From Pachyseris speciosa (taxonomy: Eukaryota; Cnidaria; Anthozoa; Scleractinia; Pachyseridae), in contig JAEMWC010000006.1 in assembly GCA_016490735.1 (NCBI GenBank), forward strand, positions 2,021,001-2,085,000: 64,000 bases of DNA, read 5' to 3'. The translations under genes were made by a program, and so were the position numbers. Below, piece by piece: positions 1-13,764 of the stretch (the stretch's first letter is position 1; each line of letters starts with the position of its first letter). The notes below the pieces were generated by a model. That model searched no databases. It saw only the letters and a list, made by a program, of their open reading frames with translations, and was not told the DNA's origin.

Positions 1-737
1 CCCATAAAGCGAAAAGTTTATCTTCAATTATCACAGATTCCAATTTTCGCATTTGCTCCAATGTTGACCATTTTCCTTTTCTTTTTCTTTTTTTTTCTTG
101 GAAACATTTTTCATTTGTTTTCTATTTAATCAGAAAGATCTCTGTTGCCTTACTGCATACTTCTTGCATGGCCTTGGTGCAAGAGGAGAGAAATGACGAA
201 GGTTAAAGACTAAAATCTTTGCAAATCACATATTAACAAAATTTTTGCCTTTTGTCAACTGAAAGTTCCAAACCCCAGGCCCAAATTTATAGTCAGACGA
301 AAAGAAGCAAACAGACTCCGCTTTATTGTGTGCGAATATAAATATCTAAATGGAACGATACCCACTTAATAATGAGTTTGCCAACTGCGTTGTAAGGGAG
401 GCCGTGGTATAAGAGCATGCGTCAATTAGCAAGAAATAATTTGTCAGATTTGGCGAATGTGTTAAAGTACATTGCTGAATTGTTCTCTATCCTGACCGAG
501 GGAAGTTGGGGGGAATGATCGGATTCTGCCCTCGTGGACTTTAAACAGTTATCATAGTTTATTATGCAAGCAAAGGCCATCAACCTCCTGGCGTTTTGCA
601 AACTTTTATTCCAGGAACAATTTGATCTGGTTGCACTTGGAATATTTCAGTTTTTCGCAAGCAAGAATTAACTGTATTACAGTTATTAGTATATACCACA
701 CGAGTGAATAGTGCTTTTCGCGCGCTCTGATTGGTTA

Positions 738-775
738 ACTCGGAGGTGATTAGCAAGTACTATTCACCTCCGAGT
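738..775 (+). repeat. Perfect 12-bp stem hairpin in the short-form unit
   Basis: actcggaggtga (738-749) and tcacctccgagt (764-775) are exact reverse complements around a 14-base loop. An overlapping alternative stem pairs 704-716 with 755-767. The segment is repeated in U1-U13 except U12 and is absent from long-form U14 and U15. It looks like a small palindromic MITE remnant with an ATTGG motif between the arms. Confidence 0.8.
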
Positions 776-885
776 CAAGTCAAGTCAAGAGTTTATATGA
801 ATTTCAAAAGAGTTCTCACTGTTAATTGATCTTTCAAGCAATCATGATCACATCCCTAGTTAACATAACGTCTGCCAAGTACCAG

Positions 886-1042
886 AGTCAATCTGACTGA
901 ATCTTTCTTTTGCGAAGAGGTTGGCTGTCTTCCCATAGCAGAAGAGTTTTCTTCGGCTAAACGTGCTCGTTTAGAAGAGAGAAATTGCGCTGACAACTTG
1001 AATAATGAAAACAATTTTAAGATAAAGGGGCTTTTGATGAAG
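886..1042 (+). other. Exon-like reading frame A of the array unit
   Basis: I do not recognise this protein. The frame reads VNLTESFFCEEVGCLP, then AEEFSSAKRARLEE, and ends in IKGLLMK just before a plausible splice donor (AAG followed by GTATCA). A plausible acceptor (ccag) lies at 882-885. The frame is open in the homogeneous units and in U13 (22610-22825) and U15 (36525-36791). It has an in-frame stop in U14, after RLE. In U15 the donor is GC instead of GT. Survival of the frame in diverged copies suggests descent from a real exon. Single-base losses in U9 and U10 break or alter it. The same sequence recurs one period later in each full unit. Confidence 0.45.
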
Positions 1043-1474
1043 GTATCATGTAATGATTTTACCGGGAAAAAGAAAGAATACTGGCGTCAAACGTTGTGTT
1101 ATTTATAGTTGTTTTGAAACAAAAAAAAAGTGTCCCTGAAGCCAAATTTGAATTAAACCTTTGAAAACAGCCACCAGTTTTTGGCGTCTATAATTATTCT
1201 CTGTTAAACGTAGATTAATTTGCGTAAAATTCTAGTGGGGGAGGGGGAGGACTTGCAGATTTTTGGATGGTTTTTCTTGTATTACCAGCCATATGCATGC
1301 TTGAAGATGTAAGGACCGTTTTGATATGCCTTTTTCAGTTCCAGGGTAATTTTAAAAACCCATTCGGCAGCAATGTTCGTGAATTATTTAATACCCGCTC
1401 AGTAATACTAGTTACTTGAGGTTGAATATAGAACAATAAGAACAGCACTTCTACATGAGTGAATGTCGCTGACA

Positions 1475-1565
1475 GTAATTATGACTGCGAGGGCAGTTCC
1501 ATGGGTGGACGCAATTTCCGATACATTTGCATTAAAAAAGAATTCGCCAAAACAGCTCTCAGAGG
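1475..1565 (+). other. Exon-like reading frame B of the array unit
   Basis: The family is not recognised. The frame reads MTARAVPWVDAISDTFALKK, then an SPKQLSEG run, with an acceptor-like ctgacag just upstream and a donor-like cagagg/gtaatc at its end. Diverged copies keep the frame: in U13 near 24644 with a K for R change, in U14 at 32199-32486 (where the donor is lost and the frame runs on for 95 residues), and in U15 at 37059-37253. It lies about 430 bp downstream of frame A in the same orientation, as two neighbouring exons of one gene would. The alternative is that both are chance frames. Confidence 0.45.
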
Positions 1566-1967
1566 GTAATCGGGTGTCTAAGATGAGTGATTTTTGTTTG
1601 TTTCTGCACAAGCGAAGCAGATGTTTCGAATTTCACGTCGCTTAAAGCAAGTAGAAAATGTAAAAAAAAATCGCCCAGGCCAAATGGACGGTTCTGATAG
1701 AATTCCTTGTATAGCTTTTTTCTGTGATGGTTTTGGCTGCTATGTGCCATATGCACTGGCGACATTCACCAGAACGCTCCTATACTTTAAGGGGTCGCAA
1801 GGAGGAATTTTTAATGCTTTAATTTCAGGATTTAAGGCCTAAGGGAGTGGGTTATTGGGGGAATTTTGATATGGTAAAGTAGAAAAGACCTTCGATATTT
1901 TTTAACAATACCGTGATCTGACCATTTAGGCTGCCATCATGCGAAAAGGACTTTCAGTCTATTAGTG

Positions 1968-3934
1968 CCCATAAAGCGAAAAGTTTATCTTCAATTATCA
2001 CAGATTCCAATTTTCGCATTTGCTCCAATGTTGACCATTTTCCTTTTCTTTTTCTTTTTTTTTCTTGGAAACATTTTTCATTTGTTTTCTATTTAATCAG
2101 AAAGATCTCTGTTGCCTTACTGCATACTTCTTGCATGGCCTTGGTGCAAGAGGAGAGAAATGACGAAGGTTAAAGACTAAAATCTTTGCAAATCACATAT
2201 TAACAAAATTTTTGCCTTTTGTCAACTGAAAGTTCCAAACCCCAGGCCCAAATTTATAGTCAGACGAAAAGAAGCAAACAGACTCCGCTTTATTGTGTGC
2301 GAATATAAATATCTAAATGGAACGATACCCACTTAATAATGAGTTTGCCAACTGCGTTGTAAGGGAGGCCGTGGTATAAGAGCATGCGTCAATTAGCAAG
2401 AAATAATTTGTCAGATTTGGCGAATGTGTTAAAGTACATTGCTGAATTGTTCTCTATCCTGACCGAGGGAAGTTGGGGGGAATGATCGGATTCTGCCCTC
2501 GTGGACTTTAAACAGTTATCATAGTTTATTATGCAAGCAAAGGCCATCAACCTCCTGGCGTTTTGCAAACTTTTATTCCAGGAACAATTTGATCTGGTTG
2601 CACTTGGAATATTTCAGTTTTTCGCAAGCAAGAATTAACTGTATTACAGTTATTAGTATATACCACACGAGTGAATAGTGCTTTTCGCGCGCTCTGATTG
2701 GTTAACTCGGAGGTGATTAGCAAGTACTATTCACCTCCGAGTCAAGTCAAGTCAAGAGTTTATATGAATTTCAAAAGAGTTCTCACTGTTAATTGATCTT
2801 TCAAGCAATCATGATCACATCCCTAGTTAACATAACGTCTGCCAAGTACCAGAGTCAATCTGACTGAATCTTTCTTTTGCGAAGAGGTTGGCTGTCTTCC
2901 CATAGCAGAAGAGTTTTCTTCGGCTAAACGTGCTCGTTTAGAAGAGAGAAATTGCGCTGACAACTTGAATAATGAAAACAATTTTAAGATAAAGGGGCTT
3001 TTGATGAAGGTATCATGTAATGATTTTACCGGGAAAAAGAAAGAATACTGGCGTCAAACGTTGTGTTATTTATAGTTGTTTTGAAACAAAAAAAAAGTGT
3101 CCCTGAAGCCAAATTTGAATTAAACCTTTGAAAACAGCCACCAGTTTTTGGCGTCTATAATTATTCTCTGTTAAACGTAGATTAATTTGCGTAAAATTCT
3201 AGTGGGGGAGGGGGAGGACTTGCAGATTTTTGGATGGTTTTTCTTGTATTACCAGCCATATGCATGCTTGAAGATGTAAGGACCGTTTTGATATGCCTTT
3301 TTCAGTTCCAGGGTAATTTTAAAAACCCATTCGGCAGCAATGTTCGTGAATTATTTAATACCCGCTCAGTAATACTAGTTACTTGAGGTTGAATATAGAA
3401 CAATAAGAACAGCACTTCTACATGAGTGAATGTCGCTGACAGTAATTATGACTGCGAGGGCAGTTCCATGGGTGGACGCAATTTCCGATACATTTGCATT
3501 AAAAAAGAATTCGCCAAAACAGCTCTCAGAGGGTAATCGGGTGTCTAAGATGAGTGATTTTTGTTTGTTTCTGCACAAGCGAAGCAGATGTTTCGAATTT
3601 CACGTCGCTTAAAGCAAGTAGAAAATGTAAAAAAAAATCGCCCAGGCCAAATGGACGGTTCTGATAGAATTCCTTGTATAGCTTTTTTCTGTGATGGTTT
3701 TGGCTGCTATGTGCCATATGCACTGGCGACATTCACCAGAACGCTCCTATACTTTAAGGGGTCGCAAGGAGGAATTTTTAATGCTTTAATTTCAGGATTT
3801 AAGGCCTAAGGGAGTGGGTTATTGGGGGAATTTTGATATGGTAAAGTAGAAAAGACCTTCGATATTTTTTAACAATACCGTGATCTGACCATTTAGGCTG
3901 CCATCATGCGAAAAGGACTTTCAGTCTATTAGTG
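1968..3934 (+). repeat. Array unit U2 (full length)
   Basis: 1967 bp and, as far as I can see by eye, essentially identical to U1. Confidence 0.95.
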
Positions 3935-5900
3935 CCCATAAAGCGAAAAGTTTATCTTCAATTATCACAGATTCCAATTTTCGCATTTGCTCCAATGTTG
4001 ACCATTTTCCTTTTCTTTTTCTTTTTTTTCTTGGAAACATTTTTCATTTGTTTTCTATTTAATCAGAAAGATCTCTGTTGCCTTACTGCATACTTCTTGC
4101 ATGGCCTTGGTGCAAGAGGAGAGAAATGACGAAGGTTAAAGACTAAAATCTTTGCAAATCACATATTAACAAAATTTTTGCCTTTTGTCAACTGAAAGTT
4201 CCAAACCCCAGGCCCAAATTTATAGTCAGACGAAAAGAAGCAAACAGACTCCGCTTTATTGTGTGCGAATATAAATATCTAAATGGAACGATACCCACTT
4301 AATAATGAGTTTGCCAACTGCGTTGTAAGGGAGGCCGTGGTATAAGAGCATGCGTCAATTAGCAAGAAATAATTTGTCAGATTTGGCGAATGTGTTAAAG
4401 TACATTGCTGAATTGTTCTCTATCCTGACCGAGGGAAGTTGGGGGGAATGATCGGATTCTGCCCTCGTGGACTTTAAACAGTTATCATAGTTTATTATGC
4501 AAGCAAAGGCCATCAACCTCCTGGCGTTTTGCAAACTTTTATTCCAGGAACAATTTGATCTGGTTGCACTTGGAATATTTCAGTTTTTCGCAAGCAAGAA
4601 TTAACTGTATTACAGTTATTAGTATATACCACACGAGTGAATAGTGCTTTTCGCGCGCTCTGATTGGTTAACTCGGAGGTGATTAGCAAGTACTATTCAC
4701 CTCCGAGTCAAGTCAAGTCAAGAGTTTATATGAATTTCAAAAGAGTTCTCACTGTTAATTGATCTTTCAAGCAATCATGATCACATCCCTAGTTAACATA
4801 ACGTCTGCCAAGTACCAGAGTCAATCTGACTGAATCTTTCTTTTGCGAAGAGGTTGGCTGTCTTCCCATAGCAGAAGAGTTTTCTTCGGCTAAACGTGCT
4901 CGTTTAGAAGAGAGAAATTGCGCTGACAACTTGAATAATGAAAACAATTTTAAGATAAAGGGGCTTTTGATGAAGGTATCATGTAATGATTTTACCGGGA
5001 AAAAGAAAGAATACTGGCGTCAAACGTTGTGTTATTTATAGTTGTTTTGAAACAAAAAAAAAGTGTCCCTGAAGCCAAATTTGAATTAAACCTTTGAAAA
5101 CAGCCACCAGTTTTTGGCGTCTATAATTATTCTCTGTTAAACGTAGATTAATTTGCGTAAAATTCTAGTGGGGGAGGGGGAGGACTTGCAGATTTTTGGA
5201 TGGTTTTTCTTGTATTACCAGCCATATGCATGCTTGAAGATGTAAGGACCGTTTTGATATGCCTTTTTCAGTTCCAGGGTAATTTTAAAAACCCATTCGG
5301 CAGCAATGTTCGTGAATTATTTAATACCCGCTCAGTAATACTAGTTACTTGAGGTTGAATATAGAACAATAAGAACAGCACTTCTACATGAGTGAATGTC
5401 GCTGACAGTAATTATGACTGCGAGGGCAGTTCCATGGGTGGACGCAATTTCCGATACATTTGCATTAAAAAAGAATTCGCCAAAACAGCTCTCAGAGGGT
5501 AATCGGGTGTCTAAGATGAGTGATTTTTGTTTGTTTCTGCACAAGCGAAGCAGATGTTTCGAATTTCACGTCGCTTAAAGCAAGTAGAAAATGTAAAAAA
5601 AAATCGCCCAGGCCAAATGGACGGTTCTGATAGAATTCCTTGTATAGCTTTTTTCTGTGATGGTTTTGGCTGCTATGTGCCATATGCACTGGCGACATTC
5701 ACCAGAACGCTCCTATACTTTAAGGGGTCGCAAGGAGGAATTTTTAATGCTTTAATTTCAGGATTTAAGGCCTAAGGGAGTGGGTTATTGGGGGAATTTT
5801 GATATGGTAAAGTAGAAAAGACCTTCGATATTTTTTAACAATACCGTGATCTGACCATTTAGGCTGCCATCATGCGAAAAGGACTTTCAGTCTATTAGTG
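3935..5900 (+). repeat. Array unit U3 (full length)
   Basis: 1966 bp. It differs from U1 by one T fewer in the pyrimidine tract near 4024, which opens a spurious 65-residue frame at 3932-4129. Confidence 0.95.
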
Positions 5901-7867
5901 CCCATAAAGCGAAAAGTTTATCTTCAATTATCACAGATTCCAATTTTCGCATTTGCTCCAATGTTGACCATTTTCCTTTTCTTTTTCTTTTTTTTTCTTG
6001 GAAACATTTTTCATTTGTTTTCTATTTAATCAGAAAGATCTCTGTTGCCTTACTGCATACTTCTTGCATGGCCTTGGTGCAAGAGGAGAGAAATGACGAA
6101 GGTTAAAGACTAAAATCTTTGCAAATCACATATTAACAAAATTTTTGCCTTTTGTCAACTGAAAGTTCCAAACCCCAGGCCCAAATTTATAGTCAGACGA
6201 AAAGAAGCAAACAGACTCCGCTTTATTGTGTGCGAATATAAATATCTAAATGGAACGATACCCACTTAATAATGAGTTTGCCAACTGCGTTGTAAGGGAG
6301 GCCGTGGTATAAGAGCATGCGTCAATTAGCAAGAAATAATTTGTCAGATTTGGCGAATGTGTTAAAGTACATTGCTGAATTGTTCTCTATCCTGACCGAG
6401 GGAAGTTGGGGGGAATGATCGGATTCTGCCCTCGTGGACTTTAAACAGTTATCATAGTTTATTATGCAAGCAAAGGCCATCAACCTCCTGGCGTTTTGCA
6501 AACTTTTATTCCAGGAACAATTTGATCTGGTTGCACTTGGAATATTTCAGTTTTTCGCAAGCAAGAATTAACTGTATTACAGTTATTAGTATATACCACA
6601 CGAGTGAATAGTGCTTTTCGCGCGCTCTGATTGGTTAACTCGGAGGTGATTAGCAAGTACTATTCACCTCCGAGTCAAGTCAAGTCAAGAGTTTATATGA
6701 ATTTCAAAAGAGTTCTCACTGTTAATTGATCTTTCAAGCAATCATGATCACATCCCTAGTTAACATAACGTCTGCCAAGTACCAGAGTCAATCTGACTGA
6801 ATCTTTCTTTTGCGAAGAGGTTGGCTGTCTTCCCATAGCAGAAGAGTTTTCTTCGGCTAAACGTGCTCGTTTAGAAGAGAGAAATTGCGCTGACAACTTG
6901 AATAATGAAAACAATTTTAAGATAAAGGGGCTTTTGATGAAGGTATCATGTAATGATTTTACCGGGAAAAAGAAAGAATACTGGCGTCAAACGTTGTGTT
7001 ATTTATAGTTGTTTTGAAACAAAAAAAAAGTGTCCCTGAAGCCAAATTTGAATTAAACCTTTGAAAACAGCCACCAGTTTTTGGCGTCTATAATTATTCT
7101 CTGTTAAACGTAGATTAATTTGCGTAAAATTCTAGTGGGGGAGGGGGAGGACTTGCAGATTTTTGGATGGTTTTTCTTGTATTACCAGCCATATGCATGC
7201 TTGAAGATGTAAGGACCGTTTTGATATGCCTTTTTCAGTTCCAGGGTAATTTTAAAAACCCATTCGGCAGCAATGTTCGTGAATTATTTAATACCCGCTC
7301 AGTAATACTAGTTACTTGAGGTTGAATATAGAACAATAAGAACAGCACTTCTACATGAGTGAATGTCGCTGACAGTAATTATGACTGCGAGGGCAGTTCC
7401 ATGGGTGGACGCAATTTCCGATACATTTGCATTAAAAAAGAATTCGCCAAAACAGCTCTCAGAGGGTAATCGGGTGTCTAAGATGAGTGATTTTTGTTTG
7501 TTTCTGCACAAGCGAAGCAGATGTTTCGAATTTCACGTCGCTTAAAGCAAGTAGAAAATGTAAAAAAAAATCGCCCAGGCCAAATGGACGGTTCTGATAG
7601 AATTCCTTGTATAGCTTTTTTCTGTGATGGTTTTGGCTGCTATGTGCCATATGCACTGGCGACATTCACCAGAACGCTCCTATACTTTAAGGGGTCGCAA
7701 GGAGGAATTTTTAATGCTTTAATTTCAGGATTTAAGGCCTAAGGGAGTGGGTTATTGGGGGAATTTTGATATGGTAAAGTAGAAAAGACCTTCGATATTT
7801 TTTAACAATACCGTGATCTGACCATTTAGGCTGCCATCATGCGAAAAGGACTTTCAGTCTATTAGTG
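5901..7867 (+). repeat. Array unit U4 (full length)
   Basis: 1967 bp copy of U1; no distinguishing change noticed. Confidence 0.95.
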
Positions 7868-9833
7868 CCCATAAAGCGAAAAGTTTATCTTCAATTATCA
7901 CAGATTCCAATTTTCGCATTTGCTCCAATGTTGACCATTTTCCTTTTCTTTTTCTTTTTTTTTCTTGGAAACATTTTTCATTTGTTTTCTATTTAATCAG
8001 AAAGATCTCTGTTGCCTTACTGCATACTTCTTGCATGGCCTTGGTGCAAGAGGAGAGAAATGACGAAGGTTAAAGACTAAAATCTTTGCAAATCACATAT
8101 TAACAAAATTTTTGCCTTTTGTCAACTGAAAGTTCCAAACCCCAGGCCCAAATTTATAGTCAGACGAAAAGAAGCAAACAGACTCCGCTTTATTGTGTGC
8201 GAATATAAATATCTAAATGGAACGATACCCACTTAATAATGAGTTTGCCAACTGCGTTGTAAGGGAGGCCGTGGTATAAGAGCATGCGTCAATTAGCAAG
8301 AAATAATTTGTCAGATTTGGCGAATGTGTTAAAGTACATTGCTGAATTGTTCTCTATCCTGACCGAGGGAAGTTGGGGGAATGATCGGATTCTGCCCTCG
8401 TGGACTTTAAACAGTTATCATAGTTTATTATGCAAGCAAAGGCCATCAACCTCCTGGCGTTTTGCAAACTTTTATTCCAGGAACAATTTGATCTGGTTGC
8501 ACTTGGAATATTTCAGTTTTTCGCAAGCAAGAATTAACTGTATTACAGTTATTAGTATATACCACACGAGTGAATAGTGCTTTTCGCGCGCTCTGATTGG
8601 TTAACTCGGAGGTGATTAGCAAGTACTATTCACCTCCGAGTCAAGTCAAGTCAAGAGTTTATATGAATTTCAAAAGAGTTCTCACTGTTAATTGATCTTT
8701 CAAGCAATCATGATCACATCCCTAGTTAACATAACGTCTGCCAAGTACCAGAGTCAATCTGACTGAATCTTTCTTTTGCGAAGAGGTTGGCTGTCTTCCC
8801 ATAGCAGAAGAGTTTTCTTCGGCTAAACGTGCTCGTTTAGAAGAGAGAAATTGCGCTGACAACTTGAATAATGAAAACAATTTTAAGATAAAGGGGCTTT
8901 TGATGAAGGTATCATGTAATGATTTTACCGGGAAAAAGAAAGAATACTGGCGTCAAACGTTGTGTTATTTATAGTTGTTTTGAAACAAAAAAAAAGTGTC
9001 CCTGAAGCCAAATTTGAATTAAACCTTTGAAAACAGCCACCAGTTTTTGGCGTCTATAATTATTCTCTGTTAAACGTAGATTAATTTGCGTAAAATTCTA
9101 GTGGGGGAGGGGGAGGACTTGCAGATTTTTGGATGGTTTTTCTTGTATTACCAGCCATATGCATGCTTGAAGATGTAAGGACCGTTTTGATATGCCTTTT
9201 TCAGTTCCAGGGTAATTTTAAAAACCCATTCGGCAGCAATGTTCGTGAATTATTTAATACCCGCTCAGTAATACTAGTTACTTGAGGTTGAATATAGAAC
9301 AATAAGAACAGCACTTCTACATGAGTGAATGCCGCTGACAGTAATTATGACTGCGAGGGCAGTTCCATGGGTGGACGCAATTTCCGATACATTTGCATTA
9401 AAAAAGAATTCGCCAAAACAGCTCTCAGAGGGTAATCGGGTGTCTAAGATGAGTGATTTTTGTTTGTTTCTGCACAAGCGAAGCAGATGTTTCGAATTTC
9501 ACGTCGCTTAAAGCAAGTAGAAAATGTAAAAAAAAATCGCCCAGGCCAAATGGACGGTTCTGATAGAATTCCTTGTATAGCTTTTTTCTGTGATGGTTTT
9601 GGCTGCTATGTGCCATATGCACTGGCGACATTCACCAGAACGCTCCTATACTTTAAGGGGTCGCAAGGAGGAATTTTTAATGCTTTAATTTCAGGATTTA
9701 AGGCCTAAGGGAGTGGGTTATTGGGGGAATTTTGATATGGTAAAGTAGAAAAGACCTTCGATATTTTTTAACAATACCGTGATCTGACCATTTAGGCTGC
9801 CATCATGCGAAAAGGACTTTCAGTCTATTAGTG
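7868..9833 (+). repeat. Array unit U5 (full length, subtype 2)
   Basis: 1966 bp. One G fewer in the G run near 8376 opens a 97-residue frame (8284-8577). A T-to-C change at about 9332 (gccgctgac instead of gtcgctgac) marks this unit and U6, U7 and U10. Confidence 0.95.
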
Positions 9834-11798
9834 CCCATAAAGCGAAAAGTTTATCTTCAATTATCACAGATTCCAATTTTCGCATTTGCTCCAATGTTGA
9901 CCATTTTCCTTTTCTTTTTCTTTTTTTTTCTTGGAAACATTTTTCATTTGTTTTCTATTTAATCAGAAAGATCTCTGTTGCCTTACTGCATACTTCTTGC
10001 ATGGCCTTGGTGCAAGAGGAGAGAAATGACGAAGGTTAAAGACTAAAATCTTTGCAAATCACATATTAACAAAATTTTTGCCTTTTGTCAACTGAAAGTT
10101 CCAAACCCCAGGCCCAAATTTATAGTCAGACGAAAAGAAGCAAACAGACTCCGCTTTATTGTGTGCGAATATAAATATCTAAATGGAACGATACCCACTT
10201 AATAATGAGTTTGCCAACTGCGTTGTAAGGGAGGCCGTGGTATAAGAGCATGCGTCAATTAGCAAGAAATAATTTGTCAGATTTGGCGAATGTGTTAAAG
10301 TACATTGCTGAATTGTTCTCTATCCTGACCGAGGGAAGTTGGGGGAATGATCGGATTCTGCCCTCGTGGACTTTAAACAGTTATCATAGTTTATTATGCA
10401 AGCAAAGGCCATCAACCTCCTGGCGTTTTGCAAACTTTTATTCCAGGAACAATTTGATCTGGTTGCACTTGGAATATTTCAGTTTTTCGCAAGCAAGAAT
10501 TAACTGTATTACAGTTATTAGTATATACCACACGAGTGAATAGTGCTTTTCGCGCGCTCTGATTGGTTAACTCGGAGGTGATTAGCAAGTACTATTCACC
10601 TCCGAGTCAAGTCAAGTCAAGAGTTTATATGAATTTCAAAAGAGTTCTCACTGTTAATTGATCTTTCAAGCAATCATGATCACATCCCTAGTTAACATAA
10701 CGTCTGCCAAGTACCAGAGTCAATCTGACTGAATCTTTCTTTTGCGAAGAGGTTGGCTGTCTTCCCATAGCAGAAGAGTTTTCTTCGGCTAAACGTGCTC
10801 GTTTAGAAGAGAGAAATTGCGCTGACAACTTGAATAATGAAAACAATTTTAAGATAAAGGGGCTTTTGATGAAGGTATCATGTAATGATTTTACCGGGAA
10901 AAAGAAAGAATACTGGCGTCAAACGTTGTGTTATTTATAGTTGTTTTGAAACAAAAAAAAGTGTCCCTGAAGCCAAATTTGAATTAAACCTTTGAAAACA
11001 GCCACCAGTTTTTGGCGTCTATAATTATTCTCTGTTAAACGTAGATTAATTTGCGTAAAATTCTAGTGGGGGAGGGGGAGGACTTGCAGATTTTTGGATG
11101 GTTTTTCTTGTATTACCAGCCATATGCATGCTTGAAGATGTAAGGACCGTTTTGATATGCCTTTTTCAGTTCCAGGGTAATTTTAAAAACCCATTCGGCA
11201 GCAATGTTCGTGAATTATTAAATACCCGCTCAGTAATACTAGTTACTTGAGGTTGAATATAGAACAATAAGAACAGCACTTCTACATGAGTGAATGCCGC
11301 TGACAGTAATTATGACTGCGAGGGCAGTTCCATGGGTGGACGCAATTTCCGATACATTTGCATTAAAAAAGAATTCGCCAAAACAGCTCTCAGAGGGTAA
11401 TCGGGTGTCTAAGATGAGTGATTTTTGTTTGTTTCTGCACAAGCGAAGCAGATGTTTCGAATTTCACGTCGCTTAAAGCAAGTAGAAAATGTAAAAAAAA
11501 ATCGCCCAGGCCAAATGGACGGTTCTGATAGAATTCCTTGTATAGCTTTTTTCTGTGATGGTTTTGGCTGCTATGTGCCATATGCACTGGCGACATTCAC
11601 CAGAACGCTCCTATACTTTAAGGGGTCGCAAGGAGGAATTTTTAATGCTTTAATTTCAGGATTTAAGGCCTAAGGGAGTGGGTTATTGGGGGAATTTTGA
11701 TATGGTAAAGTAGAAAAGACCTTCGATATTTTTTAACAATACCGTGATCTGACCATTTAGGCTGCCATCATGCGAAAAGGACTTTCAGTCTATTAGTG
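9834..11798 (+). repeat. Array unit U6 (full length, subtype 2)
   Basis: 1965 bp. It has the same G-run and gccgctgac variants as U5. It also has a one-base loss near 11218 (gaattattaaat) that recurs only in U10, and one A fewer in the A run near 10952. Confidence 0.95.
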
Positions 11799-13764
11799 CC
11801 CATAAAGCGAAAAGTTTATCTTCAATTATCACAGATTCCAATTTTCGCATTTGCTCCAATGTTGACCATTTTCCTTTTCTTTTTCTTTTTTTTTCTTGGA
11901 AACATTTTTCATTTGTTTTCTATTTAATCAGAAAGATCTCTGTTGCCTTACTGCATACTTCTTGCATGGCCTTGGTGCAAGAGGAGAGAAATGACGAAGG
12001 TTAAAGACTAAAATCTTTGCAAATCACATATTAACAAAATTTTTGCCTTTTGTCAACTGAAAGTTCCAAACCCCAGGCCCAAATTTATAGTCAGACGAAA
12101 AGAAGCAAACAGACTCCGCTTTATTGTGTGCGAATATAAATATCTAAATGGAACGATACCCACTTAATAATGAGTTTGCCAACTGCGTTGTAAGGGAGGC
12201 CGTGGTATAAGAGCATGCGTCAATTAGCAAGAAATAATTTGTCAGATTTGGCGAATGTGTTAAAGTACATTGCTGAATTGTTCTCTATCCTGACCGAGGG
12301 AAGTTGGGGGGAATGATCGGATTCTGCCCTCGTGGACTTTAAACAGTTATCATAGTTTATTATGCAAGCAAAGGCCATCAACCTCCTGGCGTTTTGCAAA
12401 CTTTTATTCCAGGAACAATTTGATCTGGTTGCACTTGGAATATTTCAGTTTTTCGCAAGCAAGAATTAACTGTATTACAGTTATTAGTATATACCACACG
12501 AGTGAATAGTGCTTTTCGCGCGCTCTGATTGGTTAACTCGGAGGTGATTAGCAAGTACTATTCACCTCCGAGTCAAGTCAAGTCAAGAGTTTATATGAAT
12601 TTCAAAAGAGTTCTCACTGTTAATTGATCTTTCAAGCAATCATGATCACATCCCTAGTTAACATAACGTCTGCCAAGTACCAGAGTCAATCTGACTGAAT
12701 CTTTCTTTTGCGAAGAGGTTGGCTGTCTTCCCATAGCAGAAGAGTTTTCTTCGGCTAAACGTGCTCGTTTAGAAGAGAGAAATTGCGCTGACAACTTGAA
12801 TAATGAAAACAATTTTAAGATAAAGGGGCTTTTGATGAAGGTATCATGTAATGATTTTACCGGGAAAAAGAAAGAATACTGGCGTCAAACGTTGTGTTAT
12901 TTATAGTTGTTTTGAAACAAAAAAAAAGTGTCCCTGAAGCCAAATTTGAATTAAACCTTTGAAAACAGCCACCAGTTTTTGGCGTCTATAATTATTCTCT
13001 GTTAAACGTAGATTAATTTGCGTAAAATTCTAGTGGGGGAGGGGAGGACTTGCAGATTTTTGGATGGTTTTTCTTGTATTACCAGCCATATGCATGCTTG
13101 AAGATGTAAGGACCGTTTTGATATGCCTTTTTCAGTTCCAGGGTAATTTTAAAAACCCATTCGGCAGCAATGTTCGTGAATTATTTAATACCCGCTCAGT
13201 AATACTAGTTACTTGAGGTTGAATATAGAACAATAAGAACAGCACTTCTACATGAGTGAATGCCGCTGACAGTAATTATGACTGCGAGGGCAGTTCCATG
13301 GGTGGACGCAATTTCCGATACATTTGCATTAAAAAAGAATTCGCCAAAACAGCTCTCAGAGGGTAATCGGGTGTCTAAGATGAGTGATTTTTGTTTGTTT
13401 CTGCACAAGCGAAGCAGATGTTTCGAATTTCACGTCGCTTAAAGCAAGTAGAAAATGTAAAAAAAAATCGCCCAGGCCAAATGGACGGTTCTGATAGAAT
13501 TCCTTGTATAGCTTTTTTCTGTGATGGTTTTGGCTGCTATGTGCCATATGCACTGGCGACATTCACCAGAACGCTCCTATACTTTAAGGGGTCGCAAGGA
13601 GGAATTTTTAATGCTTTAATTTCAGGATTTAAGGCCTAAGGGAGTGGGTTATTGGGGGAATTTTGATATGGTAAAGTAGAAAAGACCTTCGATATTTTTT
13701 AACAATACCGTGATCTGACCATTTAGGCTGCCATCATGCGAAAAGGACTTTCAGTCTATTAGTG
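11799..13764 (+). repeat. Array unit U7 (full length, subtype 2)
   Basis: 1966 bp with the gccgctgac variant. The G-rich tract near 13035 is one G shorter, and the G run near 12307 is the longer form seen in U1-U4. Confidence 0.95.

Larger units (their letters stand above)
1..1967 (+). repeat. Array unit U1 (full length)
   Basis: Reference unit. Landmarks in order: a T-rich pyrimidine tract (about 70-100), a palindromic hairpin (738-775), exon-like frame A (886-1042), a G-rich tract (about 1235-1250), exon-like frame B (1475-1565) and a closing segment ending in agtg. The window opens exactly at the phase used here to define units, so the array may extend to the left. Confidence 0.95.

Noticed and set aside
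1408..1842. Overlapping frames of 60-82 residues on both strands, repeated in each unit
   Set aside because: They overlap one another on both strands, often lack an ATG, and change with single-base gaps. Only the two exon-like parts stay open in diverged copies.
8284..8577. 97-residue frame in U5, U6 and U7-type units
   Set aside because: It exists only where one G is missing from a G run and is broken in U1-U4; no protein-like motif.
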